Shown here piece after piece: positions 5,037-6,612 of a DNA stretch of 6,612 nt. The position numbers and the translations under genes are program-made. The DNA is taken from positions 1 to 6,612 of the forward strand of contig CADADE010000050.1 in the NCBI GenBank assembly GCA_902786615.1. Reading direction: 5' to 3'. The DNA is from Oscillospiraceae bacterium (lineage in GTDB: Bacteria; Bacillota_A; Clostridia; Oscillospirales; Oscillospiraceae). Within the stretch, counting starts at the first letter, position 1, and every line of letters begins with the position of its first letter. The notes under the pieces were generated by a model that searched no databases, was not told the DNA's origin, and saw only the letters and a list, made by a program, of their open reading frames with translations.

Positions 5037-6587
5037 TTACTTCTTGGCCGTTGCCTTCTTGATAAGAGGCATGTAGAGCGGACTGAGAAGCATGAGGATG
5101 CAGATGGTCATGACGACGGCGGCGATGGGGGTGCCGAAGAGCGCGCCGAAGATCTTCTGCATGATGTCGCTGAAGGTCATGGGCTGAGTGACGATGTGCG
5201 CGCCCTGGAAGGCCAGGGAGAAGTGCGCCTCGCACATGCCGCCGAGCACCAGGCCGAGCACGATGGCTGCGGAGTTGAGGTGCATGTACTTGACGATGAT
5301 GCCGAAGATACCGGCAATGACCATGACCTTGACGCCGACGAAGCCGCCCTCGGAGTAGGAGCCGATGGTCGCAAGCAGAACGATGATCGGTCCGAGGTAG
5401 TAGTACGGGATGGCGAGGATCTGGGCGAAGACCTTGGCGATGCCGATGGCGACGATGACCATGAGGATGTTGGTGATGATCATGGTGATAAAGGTGGCGG
5501 ACAGGTACTCCGGCTGGTTCGTGAGGAGCAGGGGGCCCATCTGCACGCCCTTGAGCGCGAGGGCGGAGGCCATGACGGCCGCCGCGTTGCCGCCGGGGAT
5601 ACCGAGGCACAGGAGCGGAACCATCGCACCGCCGGTGGCGGAGTTGTTCGCGGCCTCAGAGGCGGCAATGCCGTCGATGATGCCGGTGCCGAACTTCTCG
5701 GGGTGCTTGGAGAGCTTGTTCTCCATGGTGTAGCACATGAAGGAGGCAATGGTCGCGCCGGCGCCGGGCAGGATGCCGACGACCGTGCCGACGATGGAGC
5801 AGCGCAGCAGGACCCACTTGATGCTCAGCAGTTCCTTCATGCTGGGCATCTTGGTGTTGACCTTGCCCTTGGTGCCGCCCACGCCGTCCTCGGCGGAGAG
5901 GCGCTTCTTGGCGTTGGTCTGCTTGAGAACCTCGGTCACGGCGAAAAGACCGATCAGCACAGGGATCATCTCCATGCCGGACAGCAGGTTCACCTGGCCG
6001 AAGGTCAGGCGGGCGACGCCGGCCATGGGGTCCTGGCCCACGCAGGCCAGCAGCAGGCCCAGCAGACCGGAGATGATGGTGGTGAGGATGTGGTCGGTGT
6101 CGAGCACGACCAGGATCGAGAGACCGAGGAAGGTGATGGCAAAGAGGTCGCCCTGCCCGAAGGCCAGCGCCGCCTTGGCAAGCGGCTCGGACAGCAGGAA
6201 CATGACCAGGGCGGAGAAGAGGCCGCCGACGGCGGAGGCAATCAGCGCAACGCCGAGGGCCTTGCCGGCCTCGCCGCGCTGGGCCATGGGATAGCCGTCA
6301 AAGGTCGTGGGCGCCGAGGAGGGCACGCCGGGGATCTTGAACAGGATCGCCGTGATGGAGCCGCCCGTGATGGACGAGCAGTAGATCGCGACGAGGAAGA
6401 CGATGGCGGGCACAGGGCCCATCGTGTAGGTGAAGGTGAGGCCCAGGGCCACGGCCATGGTGGCCGAAACGCCGGGCAGGGCGCCGAAAATGGTGCCCAG
6501 GATGATGGCCAGCACGACCATCAGGAACATGGTGCCGCCGCCCCAGACTGCGCTAAGGCCGGAAGCAAACATTTGACCCAAACTCAT
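5037..6587 (-). CDS. tctA: Tripartite tricarboxylate transporter, large membrane subunit TctA
   Basis: TctA is the large permease subunit of TTT systems, which import citrate-like or other carboxylates with the small membrane subunit TctB and an extracytoplasmic binding protein TctC, using an ion gradient. The 516-residue protein has usual length and both halves of the family pattern: G-A-L-P-G-V-S-A-T (35-43) and I-P-G-V-P-S-S-A-P-T-T-F-D-G-Y-P-M-A (85-102) in the first, G-I-L-P-G-A-G-A-T (271-279) and E-A-A-N-N-S-A-T-G-G-A-M-V-P-L-L (311-326) with L-G-I-P-G-G (328-333) in the second. About a dozen hydrophobic segments are visible, with a charged loop at 222-258. ATG 6587 has AAGGAGG (6603-6597) 9 nt upstream. 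tctB and tctC are not in the window; they may lie upstream, beyond the right edge. The substrate cannot be told from TctA. Confidence 0.95.
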   Translation of the reverse strand: MSLGQMFASGLSAVWGGGTMFLMVVLAIILGTIFGALPGVSATMAVALGLTFTYTMGPVPAIVFLVAIYCSSITGGSITAILFKIPGVPSSAPTTFDGYPMAQRGEAGKALGVALIASAVGGLFSALVMFLLSEPLAKAALAFGQGDLFAITFLGLSILVVLDTDHILTTIISGLLGLLLACVGQDPMAGVARLTFGQVNLLSGMEMIPVLIGLFAVTEVLKQTNAKKRLSAEDGVGGTKGKVNTKMPSMKELLSIKWVLLRCSIVGTVVGILPGAGATIASFMCYTMENKLSKHPEKFGTGIIDGIAASEAANNSATGGAMVPLLCLGIPGGNAAAVMASALALKGVQMGPLLLTNQPEYLSATFITMIITNILMVIVAIGIAKVFAQILAIPYYYLGPIIVLLATIGSYSEGGFVGVKVMVIAGIFGIIVKYMHLNSAAIVLGLVLGGMCEAHFSLAFQGAHIVTQPMTFSDIMQKIFGALFGTPIAAVVMTICILMLLSPLYMPLIKKATAKK

Positions 6588-6612
6588 GTTTCAATTCCTC
6601 CTTAGAACAGAT

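Noticed and set aside
4974..6605. A 543-codon open frame on the plus strand, opposite tctA and longer than tctA itself
   Set aside because: Its product is a Gly/His/Asp/Glu-rich, low-complexity sequence with no recognisable domain. It arises because the GC-rich codon use of tctA leaves the antisense frame open, and TctA matches its family end to end.
6602..6612. Possible last codons of an upstream gene (such as tctB) ending Leu-Phe-stop just before the tctA ribosome binding site
   Set aside because: Only 11 nt remain in the window, far too few to identify a gene; the TAA overlaps the tctA Shine-Dalgarno region and may be chance.

Overview
The window looks like chromosomal DNA of a GC-rich Gram-positive anaerobe of the class Clostridia, most plausibly an Oscillospiraceae-type gut bacterium. 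This is inferred from the gene order rpmG-secE-nusG-rplK-rplA, strong AGGAGG-type ribosome binding sites, frequent GTG/TTG starts and GC-rich codon use. No 16S or other taxonomic marker is present, so genus and species are not claimed.

Region 1 (1-2017, minus strand) is a housekeeping transcription/translation/secretion operon: rpmG (L33), secE, nusG, rplK (L11) and the first part of rplA (L1), which runs off the left edge. It starts from a near-consensus sigma-70/SigA promoter (TTGACC-17-TATAGT, A/T tracts upstream) followed by a leader of about 135 nt. The main anomaly is in rplK. After codon 68 the frame breaks, and the gene is exactly 5 nt shorter than a 141-residue L11 reading frame. The rRNA-binding C-terminal domain is therefore out of frame with the N-terminal domain. 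Two spacers (nusG-rplK and rplK-rplA) contain inverted repeats that may form mRNA structures.

Region 2 (2043-2931, plus strand) is a single divergent gene for a secreted C39-like cysteine peptidase. Its promoter (TTGACA-17-TACAAT) is embedded in a 10-bp perfect inverted repeat, with the -35 box as the loop, which is an operator-like layout. The gene ends in a 20-bp perfect stem that also serves as terminator for the convergent operon.

Region 3 (2928-6604, minus strand) reads tctA (large membrane subunit of a tripartite tricarboxylate transporter), a terminator-like hairpin, then a tight four-gene set: flavin-reductase-like FMN-binding protein, YhcH/YjgK/YiaL-family cupin, and two half-size CHR (chromate transporter) proteins. 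The last three genes overlap or nearly abut, so they are probably co-translated. The hairpin's T-run touches the Shine-Dalgarno of the flavin-reductase gene, so expression of the four genes may depend on read-through from tctA. The set suggests import or handling of an organic acid or sugar-derived anion plus an anion exporter; the substrate cannot be read from the sequence.

No tRNA, rRNA, CRISPR array, insertion sequence or phage gene was seen. I found no clearly undescribed multi-gene system. The best candidates for a second look are the broken rplK, the operator-like repeat at the peptidase promoter, and the terminator/SD junction upstream of the CHR operon.
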